In this document: piece by piece, positions 41,678 to 51,438 of the stretch
Position numbering within the stretch: position 1 is the first letter of the stretch
Layout: every line of letters begins with the position of its first letter
Translations under genes and position numbers: made by a program
Notes under the pieces: generated by a model
Told to the model about the DNA's origin: nothing
The model's input: only the letters and a program-made list of their open reading frames with translations
Databases searched by the model: none
Source of the DNA: Acetoanaerobium sticklandii
GTDB lineage: Bacteria; Bacillota; Clostridia; Peptostreptococcales; Filifactoraceae
Assembly (NCBI RefSeq): GCF_000196455.1
Contig: NC_014614.1
Location: 1,782,001 to 1,846,000 of the forward strand
Direction of reading: 5' to 3'
DNA length: 64,000 nucleotides

Positions 41678-43717
41678 CTATTTTCTTTCAACTTCCTTAA
41701 TTATATATGCCTCAATGATGTCGCCTTCTTTGATGTCATTGAAATTTGTAAGTCCTATACCACATTCGTAGCCTGTTGCAACTTCTTTTACATCGTCTTT
41801 AAATCTTCTAAGCGAATCAATTGTTCCATCGTAAACAACTATTCCATCTCTTACAAGACGAGCTTTTGCATTTCTAAGAATTTTACCACTGATTACATAT
41901 GACCCAGCAACCATTCCAGCATTAGGCACTTTAAATGGCAATCTTATCTCTGCTTTTCCAAGCTCCTCTTCAACATACTCAGGGTCAAGCATACCCTTCA
42001 TTGCTTTTTCTATATCTTCTATAGCTTCATATATAATTCTATAGGTTCTCATATCAACTTTTTCACGTTCTACAAGAGTATTCGCTCCAGTTGAAGGTCT
42101 AACATTAAATCCAATTACTATTGCATTAGATGCCGATGCTAGCATTATATCTGATTCTGTTATTGCTCCTACTCCTCCGTGAATTACTCTTACTGAGACT
42201 TCTTCATTAGAAAGTTTTTCTATGGACTGGCGAACAGCCTCAACAGAGCCTTGAACATCTGCTTTAACTATGATGTTAAGTTCCTTTAATTCTCCATGCT
42301 GCATTTTTTCAAATAAGTCCTCTAGAGAAATCTTAGAGCTAGCTTTCATTTGCTCATCTCTAATCTTTTCTTTTCTGTTTTCTGCAATAATTCTAGCTGC
42401 CTTGTCACTTGCTAGAACAACAAATTGATCTCCTGCATTAGGAACTTCATTTAGTCCTAATATCTCAACAGGAGTTGATGGAGGAGCTTTCTTAATTCTC
42501 TTTCCTTTATCGTTAATCATAGCACGAACTTTTCCGTAAGATGAACCTGCGACAATAGGGTCACCTACTTTAAGCGTTCCATTTGAAATTATTACTGTAG
42601 CAACAGGGCCTCTACCTTTATCTAGGTTTGATTCTATAACAGTACCTACAGCATTACGATCAGGGTTGGCTTTTAGCTCTTCCATTTCCGCTACTAATAG
42701 TACCATCTCTAGAAGAGTGTCTATATTCTCGCCTGTTTTAGCTGAAACAGGTACGTCTATAACATCTCCGCCCCATTCTTCAACCAGTAAGCCTTTTTCT
42801 GATAATTCTTGTCTCACTCTTTCAATATTAGCAGAAGGCTTATCTATTTTATTAATGGCAATTATTATAGGAACGCCAGCTGCCTTTGAGTGGTTTATTG
42901 CTTCTACAGTTTGAGGCATAATTCCATCATCTGCCGCAACAACTAATATTGCTATATCTGTAACCTTCGCTCCTCTTGAACGCATTTCAGTAAAAGCCTC
43001 ATGGCCAGGAGTATCCAAAAATACAACTTTCTTACCGTTTACAGTTACCTCAGAAGCTCCGATGTGCTGAGTGATTCCTCCTGCTTCTCTATCTGTAACT
43101 CTTGTATTTCTAATTGAGTCAAGAAGTGAAGTTTTACCATGGTCAACGTGTCCCATAACAGTTACTATAGGAGGTCTAGGTTTTAAATCTTCTGCCTCGT
43201 CTTCTTCGATAATTATATCAGCTGCTTCTTCTTCTTTTTCTTCTCTTTCAAGCGAAATATCATAATCTAAAGCTATTTTTTCAGCTGTTTCAAATTTAAT
43301 CTCTTGATTAATATTTGCCATGATACCTAGCTTGATTAACTTCATAATTACTTCAGATGCAGCTATATCTAGTTTTTTTGCTAAGTCTCCCACAACAATA
43401 GTGTCACCTATTATTATAGCGTTTGAGTCATAAGCGTCTTCCTCTTCAAAATCTATTTCTTCTGGTTCAATTTCTTGTTTAGGTTGCTCTTCAATGTTTT
43501 CTATGTCCTTAATATCTTCTACTTCTGTTTTTGTCATATTTTCCTCTTTCTCTTCTCTTTTATCTCCCAAAAGTTCAATGATGACTTCTGCTTCTTCCAT
43601 CGAAAGAGAACTCATATGATTTGTAACTTTTATATCTAATTCTTCCAGCTTTTCAATTAGTTCTTTACTGGTCATGTTTAGTTCCTGTGCAAGTTTATAT
43701 ACTCTAGTCTTTTGCAT
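41678..43717 (-). CDS. infB: Translation initiation factor IF-2
   Basis: About 679-aa IF-2, the GTPase that brings fMet-tRNA to the 30S subunit. A short N-terminal region with an IF2-N motif (RVYKLAQELNMTSKELI) and an acidic linker lead to the G domain: G1 GHVDHGKT, DTPGHEAF, NKIDKP. Domains II-IV follow. The ATG at 43717 has AGGAGG 8 nt upstream; a GUG three codons earlier lies within the spacer. It overlaps the end of the L7Ae-like gene. The N-terminal region is short, as in many Clostridia. Confidence 0.97.
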   Translation of the reverse strand: MQKTRVYKLAQELNMTSKELIEKLEELDIKVTNHMSSLSMEEAEVIIELLGDKREEKEENMTKTEVEDIKDIENIEEQPKQEIEPEEIDFEEEDAYDSNAIIIGDTIVVGDLAKKLDIAASEVIMKLIKLGIMANINQEIKFETAEKIALDYDISLEREEKEEEAADIIIEEDEAEDLKPRPPIVTVMGHVDHGKTSLLDSIRNTRVTDREAGGITQHIGASEVTVNGKKVVFLDTPGHEAFTEMRSRGAKVTDIAILVVAADDGIMPQTVEAINHSKAAGVPIIIAINKIDKPSANIERVRQELSEKGLLVEEWGGDVIDVPVSAKTGENIDTLLEMVLLVAEMEELKANPDRNAVGTVIESNLDKGRGPVATVIISNGTLKVGDPIVAGSSYGKVRAMINDKGKRIKKAPPSTPVEILGLNEVPNAGDQFVVLASDKAARIIAENRKEKIRDEQMKASSKISLEDLFEKMQHGELKELNIIVKADVQGSVEAVRQSIEKLSNEEVSVRVIHGGVGAITESDIMLASASNAIVIGFNVRPSTGANTLVEREKVDMRTYRIIYEAIEDIEKAMKGMLDPEYVEEELGKAEIRLPFKVPNAGMVAGSYVISGKILRNAKARLVRDGIVVYDGTIDSLRRFKDDVKEVATGYECGIGLTNFNDIKEGDIIEAYIIKEVERK

Positions 43718-44027
43718 AGGCTCCACCTCCTAGTAATTTTAACATGCTTTGTGAAAATCCTTCATCCGTTATCCCTATTACTACTCTTTCGTCTTTTCCA
43801 ATTGCATTACCTATTTGTTGTCTATCTAGTTCTTCACTTACTGGGATATCTCTGTAGCTACATTTGTCTTTGATTCTTTTTCTGGTATTTTCAGAAGCAT
43901 CACTGGCTAAAAAAACTAATTTTACTTTATTCTTTTTTATAGCTTCGAGAGTGATTCCTTCTCCTGATACCATTTTCCTGCTTTTGTAAGCAAATCCTAT
44001 AAGTGTTAATACTTTACTTAGATTCAA
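43704..44027 (-). CDS. Ribosomal L7Ae/YlxQ-family protein (UUG start)
   Basis: 107-aa RNA-binding protein of the L7Ae/L30e/S12e fold, homologous to YlxQ (RplGA), which binds kink-turn RNA. FAYKSRKMVSGEG and LVFLASDASENTRKRI are the conserved parts. The UUG start lies within the ylxR 3' end (14-bp overlap), with GGAG about 10 nt upstream. Position between ylxR and infB is the conserved one. Confidence 0.88.
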   Translation of the reverse strand: MNLSKVLTLIGFAYKSRKMVSGEGITLEAIKKNKVKLVFLASDASENTRKRIKDKCSYRDIPVSEELDRQQIGNAIGKDERVVIGITDEGFSQSMLKLLGGGAYAKD

Positions 44028-44289
44028 GTTTTTCCAGCTCCAATTTTAATTTTTCATAAACTTCTTGTGAAATTTCTGTTTTAAATGCTCTGTTCAGGGC
44101 TTTTGTCTTTATGGCTTTTTCGAGACATGCCATCTCTTTGCAGATATAAGCTCCTCTTCCATTCGCTTTAAGGGTTGGATCAAAGAAAATCTCTCCATCT
44201 TTATTTCTAACTATCCTTATTAATGCTTTTTTGTCGCTTCTTTCATTACAGGCTATACATTTTCTTTGAGGAATTTTCTTCTGCTTCAT
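44014..44289 (-). CDS. ylxR: YlxR family RNA-binding protein (RnpM)
   Basis: 91-aa DUF448 protein. It begins KKIPQRKCIACNERSDK, with GRGAYICKE in the middle. In Bacillus this protein (renamed RnpM) binds RNase P RNA and modulates its activity. AGGAGG precedes the ATG. It lies between nusA and the L7Ae-like gene. Confidence 0.92.
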   Translation of the reverse strand: MKQKKIPQRKCIACNERSDKKALIRIVRNKDGEIFFDPTLKANGRGAYICKEMACLEKAIKTKALNRAFKTEISQEVYEKLKLELEKLESK

Positions 44290-44300
44290 TCCTATCCCTC

Positions 44301-45374
44301 CTATAATTCGGCCTGACTTTCACTTTTTATATCTATCTTCCATCCAGTCAACTTTGCTGCCAATCTAGCATTTTGACCTTCTTTACCTATAGCTAGCGAT
44401 AGCTTGTCATCAGGTACTACTACCTTTGCGCTTTTGTCATCTTCATTTACATCTACTGATATTACCTTAGAAGGGCTAAGAGAAGCAGATATAAATTCCT
44501 TTGGATCCTCGCTATATATAATTATATCTATTTTTTCACCTTTTAGCTCATCAACTATGTTTTTAACTCTTTGTCCCTTTGGCCCTACACATGCTCCTAT
44601 AGGATCTACATTTTCATCTACAGAATGCACTGCCATTTTTGTTCTAGAGCCTGCTTCTCTTGATATAGATTTAATTTGAACTACACCATCAAATATTTCA
44701 GGTACTTCACTTTCAAATAATCTTTTAACTAACCCTGGATGACTTCTAGAAACTAAAATTTGTGGTACATTGTTGTTCTTCTTAACCTCAAGAACATAAA
44801 CCTTCACTCTAGCTCCTGGCATATAGTTTTCAAAAGGTATTTGCTCAGAAGGAGGAAGTACTGCTTCTGCAGATATAGTGATATCCTTGCTGCCTATAAT
44901 GCTAAGATTCACATACACATTTCCTTTTCCTTGTCTTGATACTTCTCCAGTTATAATCTCAGATTCTCTGTTTAAAAATTCTTCGTAGACGATGTCTCTT
45001 TCAGCCTCTTTAATCTTTTGAATAACCATTTGTCTAGCTGCTTGAGCTGCTATTCTTCCGAAATTTTTTGGAGTAACTTCTTCTTCTATTACATCTCCAT
45101 CTCCGTAGTTTGGTCCATAGCGTTCCTGAGCTTCCTCAACGCTAATTTCCCCTTCGCCCAAATCATATTCATATTTGTTAACAACTGATTTTCTGCTGAA
45201 GACTTTAACTTCACCTTTGTCTTTATCCATTTCTACTCTAACATTACTTGATGTTCCAAAATTCTTTTTATAAGCATTAAGTAGTGCCGATTCTAAAGCT
45301 TCGAATAGAATTTCTTTGCTTATGCCTTTTTCCGTTTCAATTTGTTCTAAGGCAGCAATAAATTCAGCGTTCAT
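44301..45374 (-). CDS. nusA: Transcription termination/antitermination protein NusA
   Basis: 357-aa NusA. N-terminal RNA polymerase-binding domain (about residues 1-125), S1 domain (130-200) and two KH domains (PIGACVGPKGQRVKNI and LAIGKEGQNARLAAKLTGW). There are no C-terminal acidic repeats, normal for Firmicutes. AAGGAGG precedes the ATG. NusA stimulates pausing and weak terminators, including one in its own leader in Bacillus; a matching hairpin precedes rimP here. Confidence 0.96.
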   Translation of the reverse strand: MNAEFIAALEQIETEKGISKEILFEALESALLNAYKKNFGTSSNVRVEMDKDKGEVKVFSRKSVVNKYEYDLGEGEISVEEAQERYGPNYGDGDVIEEEVTPKNFGRIAAQAARQMVIQKIKEAERDIVYEEFLNRESEIITGEVSRQGKGNVYVNLSIIGSKDITISAEAVLPPSEQIPFENYMPGARVKVYVLEVKKNNNVPQILVSRSHPGLVKRLFESEVPEIFDGVVQIKSISREAGSRTKMAVHSVDENVDPIGACVGPKGQRVKNIVDELKGEKIDIIIYSEDPKEFISASLSPSKVISVDVNEDDKSAKVVVPDDKLSLAIGKEGQNARLAAKLTGWKIDIKSESQAEL

Positions 45375-45398
45375 TTTTTTTCCTCCTTGATGAATCCT

Positions 45399-45857
45399 TT
45401 ATATTTTTATCATTAGGCGAATAACCGCCACATTTTTTTTAGGAAATTTCATTAATCCTTTTGAAGTCTGTACCTCAATTTCATTATCTTCGCTTAGGCC
45501 TACTAAAGTGCCTTCAAACTCTTTCACCCCATCGATAGCTTTAAATAGCTTTAGCTCTACTTCTTTTCCTTTTTCTCTTATAAAGTCTTTTTCTTTTTTA
45601 AGATGTCTGTCCAGCCCTGGTGAAGAAATTTCAAGCATATAATTTTCTTCAATTGGGTCAAGCTCATCTAGTTTTTCACTTATCAGATGGCTAAAGTGCT
45701 GACAATCATCCAAAGACATTTTTCCCTGCTTATCGATATATATCCTAAGATACTTCAAAGAACCTTCTTTGACATATTCTACATCAACTAGTTCAAAAGG
45801 GTCAGTAATCATATCACTTACTATTCCCTCAATTAAAAGTTCTAATTTACTAGCCAT
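45399..45857 (-). CDS. rimP: Ribosome maturation factor RimP
   Basis: 152-aa RimP, needed for 30S subunit maturation. Typical segments are ELVDVEYVKEG, LRIYIDKQG, the central LEISSPGLDR and an SH3-like C terminus. AGGAGGTG precedes the ATG. First gene of the rimP-nusA-ylxR-ylxQ-infB-rbfA-nrnA-truB-ribF run, behind a structured leader. Confidence 0.95.
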   Translation of the reverse strand: MASKLELLIEGIVSDMITDPFELVDVEYVKEGSLKYLRIYIDKQGKMSLDDCQHFSHLISEKLDELDPIEENYMLEISSPGLDRHLKKEKDFIREKGKEVELKLFKAIDGVKEFEGTLVGLSEDNEIEVQTSKGLMKFPKKNVAVIRLMIKI

Positions 45858-46023
45858 AATAACACCTCCTATTAAGTTGTAATGTGCATTGCGAAAAGAT
45901 AAAATGAAAGAGTGGGTATTAGTTCACCCACTCTTGCTGAGATTTCTTGATTAAGCTAATCTACTAAGATTCTCACACCTAAAGGGGAGCACCTTATCAA
46001 ATACATTTCATAAAATAACGCAC
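45858..46023 (-). ncRNA. Structured rimP-nusA operon leader with attenuator-like hairpin
   Basis: The 166-nt leader ends in a 10-bp stem (AAGAGTGGGT / ACCCACTCTT at 45908-45917 / 45926-45935) followed by an interrupted U tract (TCATTTTATCTTTT). Upstream, TGAGA/TCTCA can close a junction holding AATCT/AGATT and GATTA/TAATC hairpins. A weak U tract suits a NusA-dependent terminator, known for the nusA operon leader in Bacillus. The upstream fold matches no riboswitch I recognise. Confidence 0.55.
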
Positions 46024-46029
46024 ATTCTC

Positions 46030-46058
46030 ATTATAACAGATTATTTATATACAAGCAA
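46030..46058 (-). promoter_or_regulatory. Promoter of the rimP-nusA-infB operon
   Basis: Minus-strand TTGCTT (46053-46058), a 17-nt spacer and an extended -10 TGTTATAAT (TATAAT at 46030-46035). It sits directly after the polC stop codon; I see no terminator for polC. Confidence 0.75.
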
Positions 46059-46059
46059 C

Positions 46060-49000
46060 CTAAAGAAGCGAAAGTTGATTGGTTTCAGGAAGGCTGTTAA
46101 GGCATCCATAACTTATAAGAGTTTCTATTACGGTTTTAGTTGCTTTAGTGCGCTGCCTAAAATCCTCAATTGACATAAACTCTCTCGATGATTCATTTGC
46201 AATATTAATAGCTACAGTTTCGCCTAGTCCTTGCATAGATATTAGTGGAGGAATCAGAGCTTTGTCTGATGAAAGTTTAAATACCTTTGAATGAGATTTA
46301 TATAAGTCAAGTCTATCGAGCTTTACTCCTCTACTAAACATCTCATAAGCCACCTCAAGCACAGTGGCAATATTTTTTTCTTTAGCTGTAGCCTTATTTC
46401 CTAGAGATTCTAATTCTTTTAGTTTTTCTAAAACAGCGTCCTTTCCTTTTGAAATTAGCGCTATATCAAAGTCCTCTGCTTTAGTAGTAAAGTAAGTAGC
46501 ATAAAATGCTTCCTTATGATGCACTTTATAATAAGCTATTCTAAATGACATCATTACATAAGCTGCCGCATGGGCTTTTGGAAACATATACTTAATTTTA
46601 TTACATGAATCTATATACCAAGAAGGCACATTTTTTTCTTTCATATCTTGGATATGTTCATCTGTTAGGCCTTTACCTTTTCTTACATTTTCCATTATTT
46701 TAAATGCCGTCTTTGGTTTTAAGCCCATCAGTATAAGATAATTCATAATATCATCTCTAGTCGAAATAACGTCCTTAAGCTCCGCAACCTTATTTCTTAC
46801 AAGCTCTTGAGCATTATTTATCCATACATCTGTACCATGGGAAAGTCCAGAGATTCTCACAAGCTCTGCAAAGGTAGTAGGCTGAGTGTCAATCAACATT
46901 TGCCTTACAAATTTTGTTCCAAATTCGGGTATACCCAAGCTTCCAACTGTACAGTTTATAGCTGATAAATCACATCCAAGCTTTTGCGTTGATGTAAACA
47001 ATGACATTGTATCTTTATCATCAAGGGGAATTTTAGTTGCATTTGTATCTGTTAAATCCTCAAGCATTTTTATAATTGAAGGAACGTCGTGTCCTAGTAT
47101 GTCAAGCTTAAGGATCCTTCCGCTTATGGAATGATAATCAAAATGAGTGGTTATAACTCCAGAAGAAGAATCATTTGCAGGATACTGGATAGGAGAAAAA
47201 TCGAAAATTTCTTTGTAGTCAGGCACTACCATAACTCCACCAGGATGTTGTCCAGATGTACGCTTTATACCTGTGCATCCGCTTTTAAGCCTTTCCACTT
47301 CAGCTCCATTTGCCTCAATTTCATTTTCTTCAATATATTTTTTTGCAAACCCATATGCAGTTTTTTCAGCTATCGTACCTATTGTCCCTGCTCTAAATAC
47401 ATATCCCTTTCCGAATAATTCTTCAGTATATTTATGAGCGTTAGGTTGATACTCCCCTGCAAAATTAAGATCTATATCGGGTTCTTTATCTCCTTCAAAT
47501 CCTAAAAACACTTCAAACGGAATATCATGCCCATCCTTGGTAAGATTTGTATTGCAATCAGGACAAAGCTTATCTGGTAAATCCGCTCCACTTCCATAAG
47601 AGCCATCAGTTATAAAATGGCTATATTTACAATTACTGCACACATAATGTGGAGGAAGAGGATTAACCTCAGTTATGTCACTCATAGTAGCTGCAAATGA
47701 AGACCCAACAGAGCCCCTTGAGCCTACAAGGTATCCGTCCTGCATTGATTTAGTAACAAGCTTTTGAGCTATTATATACATTACTGCATAACCATTGCTA
47801 ATAATAGAGCCTAGCTCTCTTTCCAATCTTTTTTCTACTATTTCTGGCAAATTATCTCCATAAATATTTCTTGCCTTGTCAAAGCACATTTGCCTTAATT
47901 CTTCATCGGAACCTTCAATTCTAGGAGGGTATGTACCGTCTGGGACTGGAAGTATATCCTCTATCATATCTGCAATTTTATTTGTATTTTCAATTACAAT
48001 TTCATTTGCAAGTTCAGGTTCTAAATAAGAAAAATCATCAAGCATCTCCTGTGTTGTTTTGAAATAAAGCGGAGTGCTTTCATTTGCATCTTTAAATCCT
48101 AATGAGTGCTTAAGCACTGTTCTATATGCTTCATCTTCTGGATTTATAAAATGCACATCTGATGTTGCCACTGGTATTTTATTATTTCTAATAGCTATAT
48201 CTATTATTGTCTTATTTATAGTTTGTAGCTCAATTTCATCTTTTACTGAATTTTTCCTTATCATAAAGTTATTGTTAGAAGTAGGCATAACTTCAACATA
48301 ATCATAAAAACTAGCTATTTCATCAATTTCTTCATCTGATTTTCTTCTAAGAACTGCTTGATAAAGCTCGCCAGCCTCACATGCGCTTCCTATCAATAGC
48401 CCTTCTCTATGCTTTATCAAAAGGCTTTTTGGTATTCTTGGATTTTTATAAAAATAATCTATATGAGAAGCAGATATAAGCTTATAAAGATTTTTAAGGC
48501 CCGTGTAGTCTCTGGCTATAATTGTTATATGATTGCTAGGAATGCTTTTATAATCTAGCTTGCCTAGTTTATCATTTACCATCTCAAAAGTGTTTATATC
48601 TTTATCTATTAGCATTTCCATAAACTTGATAAAAACTAGTGCTGTTGCTTTAGCATCATCTACTGCTCTATGATGATTCTCAAGGCTGATTCCAAGATGA
48701 TTAGTTATTAAGTTTAATTTATGTCTTTTTAAATTAGGAAGCAATATTCTAGATAATTTAAGTGTATCTATATCTTTGTTTTCAAAAGCTAAGTTTAATC
48801 GCTTTGCTTTTGCTCTAATAAAGCCCATGTCAAAATCACTGTTATGAGCAACTAAAATGCTACTTCCAACAAATTCTAAAAATCTTGGTAGAACTTCATC
48901 TATTGAGGGCTTATCCTTTATTAAGTCATTAGTTATACCGGTGAGTTCTTGAACTTTTAAAGGTATAGGCATATGGGGATTTATTAACTCTCCAAAGCTA

Positions 49001-50313
49001 TCTATTATCTCTTTATTTCTTATTTTTACCGCGCCTATCTCAGTTATTTCATCTGAAGTATTTGAAAATCCCGTAGTTTCTATATCGAAGACTACATATT
49101 CATCTTCAAAATCTCCTTCAGTGTCAATCGTTACAATCTTTGACATGTCATTTACGAGATAGCCTTCAACTCCATATAGTATCTTCACACCTTCGTTTTG
49201 GCCAACTTCCATAGCTTCTGGAAAAGCTTGGACTACTCCATGATCTGTGATGGCTATTGCTTTGTGACCAAATTCCTTGGCTTTTTTTATAAGAGCTTTA
49301 ACTCCTGGTATTGCGTCCATTGCTGACATATTAGTATGTGCATGTAGCTCCACTCTTTTTTGAGTGTTTATATCTTTTCTAATTTTTTTTGCTTTAGGTT
49401 CAAAATCCTTTGTCATTATTACAATTTCTTTTGCAAAGGCATCGTAGTTCACATCTCCGCTGATTCTTACATAGTCGCCTACTTTTATAGAAATTTCATC
49501 ATCCTTTGAAAAAACCTTGCAGAAAATAGAACCAGTATAATCTGTAACTGCAAATGTAAAAAGATTTTTGCCATTTTTCAACTCTCTTTTTTCCATCGAA
49601 AATACATCTCCTACTACTGAGATAGCATATTCGTTTCCTTTTAAATCTTTTATTGGTAATATTTCTTCATTGGCATCTTTAGCATTCTTGCTTTTTTTGA
49701 TATAAGCTGATTTATCTGATGGTTTTTTCTCTGCCTTTTCCTTTGATGTGCTAGATACTCTAGTAACTTTATCCAGATTGCTTATAATGTAATTTGTATC
49801 TTCTTCTTTAGCTTGGTTGTATAATTTCATGTCAAGCTCTGTACTTGATGATATAATGTTGACCTTATACATGAGGCCTAGTTCTTCTTGAATCATTGCA
49901 CCTATAGAGTATTCAAGGTTTTTCGAAGTAAGCCTTTTTAGAACAAATTTATCTTTAACATAGATATTTAAGCATTGTTCAGCTTGATTAAAATCTAAGC
50001 TCAGAGCGTCTTTATGTAGATATGAAGTGGATGGACATACTTCTGTTATTTTATATTTTATGTTTTCTACGTACTCTATAAGTAAATTTCCCACATCGGA
50101 AGTCAAGTTATATCTTGGTTTTAATGATACCCTACTTAGATACTTGAATTGAAGCTTGAGATTACTTTCAGACTCTATTAGCTTAGGCATAGGGATAATC
50201 TTATCTGTTTTAAAATAAAGATTTAATTTTTTCTCATTCTTGAAATATACTATGTTATCCAATTCTACTTTAGCATCTATAGTTTCAAGATTTATAAATT
50301 TAAAACTCTCCAA
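46060..50313 (-). CDS. polC: DNA polymerase III PolC (UUG start)
   Basis: 1417-aa Gram-positive replicase with built-in proofreading. Order: N-terminal domain, OB fold (about residues 220-310), PHP domain starting VELHAHTNMSAMD, an inserted DEDD exonuclease (VVFDIETTGFSN, with a later HHRAVDDAKAT), rest of PHP, and the polymerase with GSRGSVGSSFAA, a four-Cys zinc motif (CSNC...CPDC), EPDIDLNFAGEYQ and HPGGVMVV. The UUG start has AGGAG about 10 nt upstream; the nearby ATG is immediately closed by TAA in its own frame. Confidence 0.97.
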   Translation of the reverse strand: MESFKFINLETIDAKVELDNIVYFKNEKKLNLYFKTDKIIPMPKLIESESNLKLQFKYLSRVSLKPRYNLTSDVGNLLIEYVENIKYKITEVCPSTSYLHKDALSLDFNQAEQCLNIYVKDKFVLKRLTSKNLEYSIGAMIQEELGLMYKVNIISSSTELDMKLYNQAKEEDTNYIISNLDKVTRVSSTSKEKAEKKPSDKSAYIKKSKNAKDANEEILPIKDLKGNEYAISVVGDVFSMEKRELKNGKNLFTFAVTDYTGSIFCKVFSKDDEISIKVGDYVRISGDVNYDAFAKEIVIMTKDFEPKAKKIRKDINTQKRVELHAHTNMSAMDAIPGVKALIKKAKEFGHKAIAITDHGVVQAFPEAMEVGQNEGVKILYGVEGYLVNDMSKIVTIDTEGDFEDEYVVFDIETTGFSNTSDEITEIGAVKIRNKEIIDSFGELINPHMPIPLKVQELTGITNDLIKDKPSIDEVLPRFLEFVGSSILVAHNSDFDMGFIRAKAKRLNLAFENKDIDTLKLSRILLPNLKRHKLNLITNHLGISLENHHRAVDDAKATALVFIKFMEMLIDKDINTFEMVNDKLGKLDYKSIPSNHITIIARDYTGLKNLYKLISASHIDYFYKNPRIPKSLLIKHREGLLIGSACEAGELYQAVLRRKSDEEIDEIASFYDYVEVMPTSNNNFMIRKNSVKDEIELQTINKTIIDIAIRNNKIPVATSDVHFINPEDEAYRTVLKHSLGFKDANESTPLYFKTTQEMLDDFSYLEPELANEIVIENTNKIADMIEDILPVPDGTYPPRIEGSDEELRQMCFDKARNIYGDNLPEIVEKRLERELGSIISNGYAVMYIIAQKLVTKSMQDGYLVGSRGSVGSSFAATMSDITEVNPLPPHYVCSNCKYSHFITDGSYGSGADLPDKLCPDCNTNLTKDGHDIPFEVFLGFEGDKEPDIDLNFAGEYQPNAHKYTEELFGKGYVFRAGTIGTIAEKTAYGFAKKYIEENEIEANGAEVERLKSGCTGIKRTSGQHPGGVMVVPDYKEIFDFSPIQYPANDSSSGVITTHFDYHSISGRILKLDILGHDVPSIIKMLEDLTDTNATKIPLDDKDTMSLFTSTQKLGCDLSAINCTVGSLGIPEFGTKFVRQMLIDTQPTTFAELVRISGLSHGTDVWINNAQELVRNKVAELKDVISTRDDIMNYLILMGLKPKTAFKIMENVRKGKGLTDEHIQDMKEKNVPSWYIDSCNKIKYMFPKAHAAAYVMMSFRIAYYKVHHKEAFYATYFTTKAEDFDIALISKGKDAVLEKLKELESLGNKATAKEKNIATVLEVAYEMFSRGVKLDRLDLYKSHSKVFKLSSDKALIPPLISMQGLGETVAINIANESSREFMSIEDFRQRTKATKTVIETLISYGCLNSLPETNQLSLL

Positions 50314-50355
50314 TTTAAATCATCTCCTATATCTAAATCAACTAGTTATATCCGT

Positions 50356-50397
50356 AAATAGATAAATTCTAAGTTTAAACTTAGAATTTATCTATTT
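50356..50397. repeat. Perfect 42-bp palindrome over the ispG stop codon
   Basis: A 21-bp arm (AAATAGATAAATTCTAAGTTT) is followed with no spacer by its exact reverse complement. It covers the last codons and stop of ispG and the start of the ispG-polC gap. No U-run follows on either strand, so it is not a normal terminator. Confidence 0.9.
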
Positions 50398-51427
50398 CCT
50401 CTAGCAAAACTTCTATTATAGAAGCTTCATCCACTTTTCTAATTATTTGACCTTTTTTAAATAACAGGGCTTCAGATTTTCCGCCAGCTATTCCAAGGTC
50501 AGCATCCCTTGCTTCACCTGGTCCATTGACTGCACATCCCATGATTGCAACTGATATGTTCTTCTTAATGTTAGCTGTTGCTTTCTCAACCTTCTCGGCA
50601 AGGCCTATGATATCTATATCAGTTCTAGCGCAGGTAGGACAAGAAATAATTCTTATAGATTCATTATCCAGTCCGATAGACTTTAGTATCTCTTTTGCAA
50701 CATATATTTCCTCTACTGGATCAGCAGTTAATGAAACTCTTATAGTATCTCCAATTCCATTTAGAAGCATATAACCAATTCCAATAGATGATTTTACAGT
50801 TCCTGCTTTTAAAGTTCCTGCTTCAGTTATCCCTAAATGTAGAGGATAATCGCTTTTGCTTGAAAACAGCTCATAGGCTTTTATAGTAGTTTCAATATCG
50901 CTTGCTTTTAAGGACACAGCTGTGTTGTAAAAGTCGTATTTTTCTAGTATTTTTATATGTCTAAAAGCACTTTCTACCATAGCCTCAGGAGTTCTTCCCA
51001 TAGAATCTAAAAGATCTTTTTCCAAAGAGCCTGCATTAACTCCAATTCGAATTTTTATGTTTCTTTTCTTAGCTTCATTTACAACCTGAATAACTTTTTC
51101 TTCATTTCCGATATTTCCAGGATTGATTCTAAGTCCATGAACTCCATTTTTTATAGATTCAAGTGCCAATTTATAATCAAAATGAATATCTGCAACTACT
51201 GGAATATTTACATTTGAAATTATTTCACCAATAGCCTGAGCACTTTCACTGTTAGGCACAGATACTCTGACAAGCTCGCAACCAGCTTTTTCTAGTGCTT
51301 TTATTTGAGCTATAGTCGCCTTGGCATCTGAGGTTTTTGTATTTGTCATAGATTGAATTACTATAGGCGAATCTCCCCCTATTGTAATATCTTTAACATA
51401 TATTTTCTTTGTTTTTGTTCTTTGCAT
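50381..51427 (-). CDS. ispG: (E)-4-hydroxy-3-methylbut-2-enyl-diphosphate synthase
   Basis: 348-aa IspG (GcpE), the [4Fe-4S] enzyme converting MEcPP to HMBPP in the non-mevalonate isoprenoid pathway. The TIM-barrel part has GGDSPIVIQSMTNT and LRINPGNIG; cluster Cys are in SCPTCAR and MGCAVNGPGEA. AAGGAG precedes the ATG. dxr, another enzyme of the pathway, is two genes upstream, so the locus feeds undecaprenyl phosphate through uppS. Confidence 0.96.
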   Translation of the reverse strand: MQRTKTKKIYVKDITIGGDSPIVIQSMTNTKTSDAKATIAQIKALEKAGCELVRVSVPNSESAQAIGEIISNVNIPVVADIHFDYKLALESIKNGVHGLRINPGNIGNEEKVIQVVNEAKKRNIKIRIGVNAGSLEKDLLDSMGRTPEAMVESAFRHIKILEKYDFYNTAVSLKASDIETTIKAYELFSSKSDYPLHLGITEAGTLKAGTVKSSIGIGYMLLNGIGDTIRVSLTADPVEEIYVAKEILKSIGLDNESIRIISCPTCARTDIDIIGLAEKVEKATANIKKNISVAIMGCAVNGPGEARDADLGIAGGKSEALLFKKGQIIRKVDEASIIEVLLEEIDKF

Positions 51428-51438
51428 TAGTATTCTCC

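Noticed and set aside
45858..46023. Known riboswitch (yybP/manganese, TPP, fluoride) in the rimP leader because of CTCCCC and GGTGTG blocks.
   Set aside because: None of the conserved cores could be matched; kept only as a structured leader of unknown type.
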